The position numbers were made by a program, and so were the translations under genes. Positions 5,255-5,433 of a stretch of DNA of 5,433 bases are shown here, piece after piece. Where the stretch lies: contig CALARM010000663.1 in assembly GCA_937888925.1 (NCBI GenBank), positions 1 to 5,433 on the forward strand, in the 5' to 3' direction. The notes beneath the pieces are model-generated. The model was not told the DNA's origin, searched no databases, and saw only the letters and a program-made list of their open reading frames with translations. The stretch comes from an uncultured Synergistia bacterium. Lineage in GTDB: Bacteria; Eremiobacterota; SpSt-956; JAKJGF01. The first letter of the stretch is position 1; every line of letters starts with the position of its first letter.

Positions 5255-5282
5255 ATTATACCATAAAAGGGAATGGTGTTAA
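5255..5282 (-). promoter_or_regulatory. Promoter of the small gene (extended -10)
   Basis: On the minus strand, TTAACA (5282-5277; five of six matches to TTGACA), 16 bases, then TATAAT (5260-5255) directly preceded by TGG, an extended -10. Transcription would start near 5248, about 22 bases before the ATG. The small gene therefore has its own strong promoter and does not depend on the gene upstream of it on the same strand. Confidence -1.
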
Positions 5283-5346
5283 AGACGATTGTGTTAAAAA
5301 ATGACAGGTAATTTTATGCGTCACAGATATTTTCCCCACTCACGGC

Positions 5347-5433
5347 TCACTGTTTCGCTTTTTTCTGGAGTATATTCAAAAAATTCGGGTCAATATTATA
5401 TCCTGCTTCAGTTATTTTTTTTGCATCTTCCAG
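5347..5433 (-). CDS. C-terminal end of an unrecognised gene (enters from right edge)
   Basis: On the minus strand the first 28 codons from the window edge read LEDAKKITEAGYNIDP then NFLNILQKKAKQ and end at a TGA (5349-5347). The composition is that of a normal amphipathic protein C-terminus: regular helix-forming spacing and a Lys-rich tail. No other frame here looks as protein-like. The rest of the gene lies outside the window, so neither family nor length can be given. About 64 bases separate its stop from the -35 of the small gene. This stretch holds only a weak 4-bp stem (TGAC/GTCA at 5323-5302) followed by six Ts on the minus strand, so readthrough into the small gene is possible. Confidence -1.
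   Translation of the reverse strand: MEDAKKITEAGYNIDPNFLNILQKKAKQ

Noticed and set aside
5296..5323. Possible terminator of the right-edge gene (TGAC/GTCA stem followed by six Ts on the minus strand)
   Set aside because: The stem is only four base pairs, with at most one or two wobble additions, and the loop is 14 bases; too weak to call.

Overview
The window is A+T-rich bacterial DNA: the genes and spacers are visibly dominated by A and T, with a slightly less A+T-rich stretch around 4958-5225. It shows strong Shine-Dalgarno sites of the GGAGG/AAGGTG type, sigma-70-like promoters, at least one intrinsic terminator and one TTG start. No gene here fixes the phylum. An LpxH-like phosphoesterase and a polytopic GT-C glycosyltransferase fit many bacteria with envelope glycans, so I leave the taxonomy open.

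Layout. (1) 1-668, minus strand: the N-terminal 222 codons of an unrecognised, soluble, helix-rich protein that runs off the left edge. (2) 669-899: a divergent intergenic region with a good plus-strand promoter, a 9-bp element (TATCGTATA) facing both genes, and repeated TAACAT motifs. (3) 900-2087 and 2122-3111, plus strand: a two-gene operon encoding a TolB/PD40-type beta-propeller protein without a signal peptide, then a calcineurin-like metallophosphoesterase with all family motifs. (4) 3112-3433: a non-coding segment with two copies of a ~39-nt direct repeat around a 34-nt inverted repeat. Its only isolated mismatches become G-U pairs in plus-strand RNA. (5) 3434-4957, plus strand: a TTG-started GT-C-type membrane glycosyltransferase with a soluble C-terminal domain. 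(6) 4989-5225, minus strand: a 78-codon unrecognised gene with its own extended -10 promoter, strong ribosome binding site and intrinsic terminator. The terminator hairpin overlaps the end of the convergent glycosyltransferase gene. (7) 5347-5433, minus strand: the last 28 codons of another gene entering from the right edge.

How the genes relate. The propeller and phosphoesterase genes are 34 nt apart and are probably co-transcribed. The divergent left-hand gene may share their control through the 9-bp element. The glycosyltransferase looks like a separate unit behind the repeat-rich spacer. The most interesting parts are the structured repeat region (3118-3385), the compact minus-strand small-gene cassette (4945-5282) and the architecture of the divergent promoter region (702-862).
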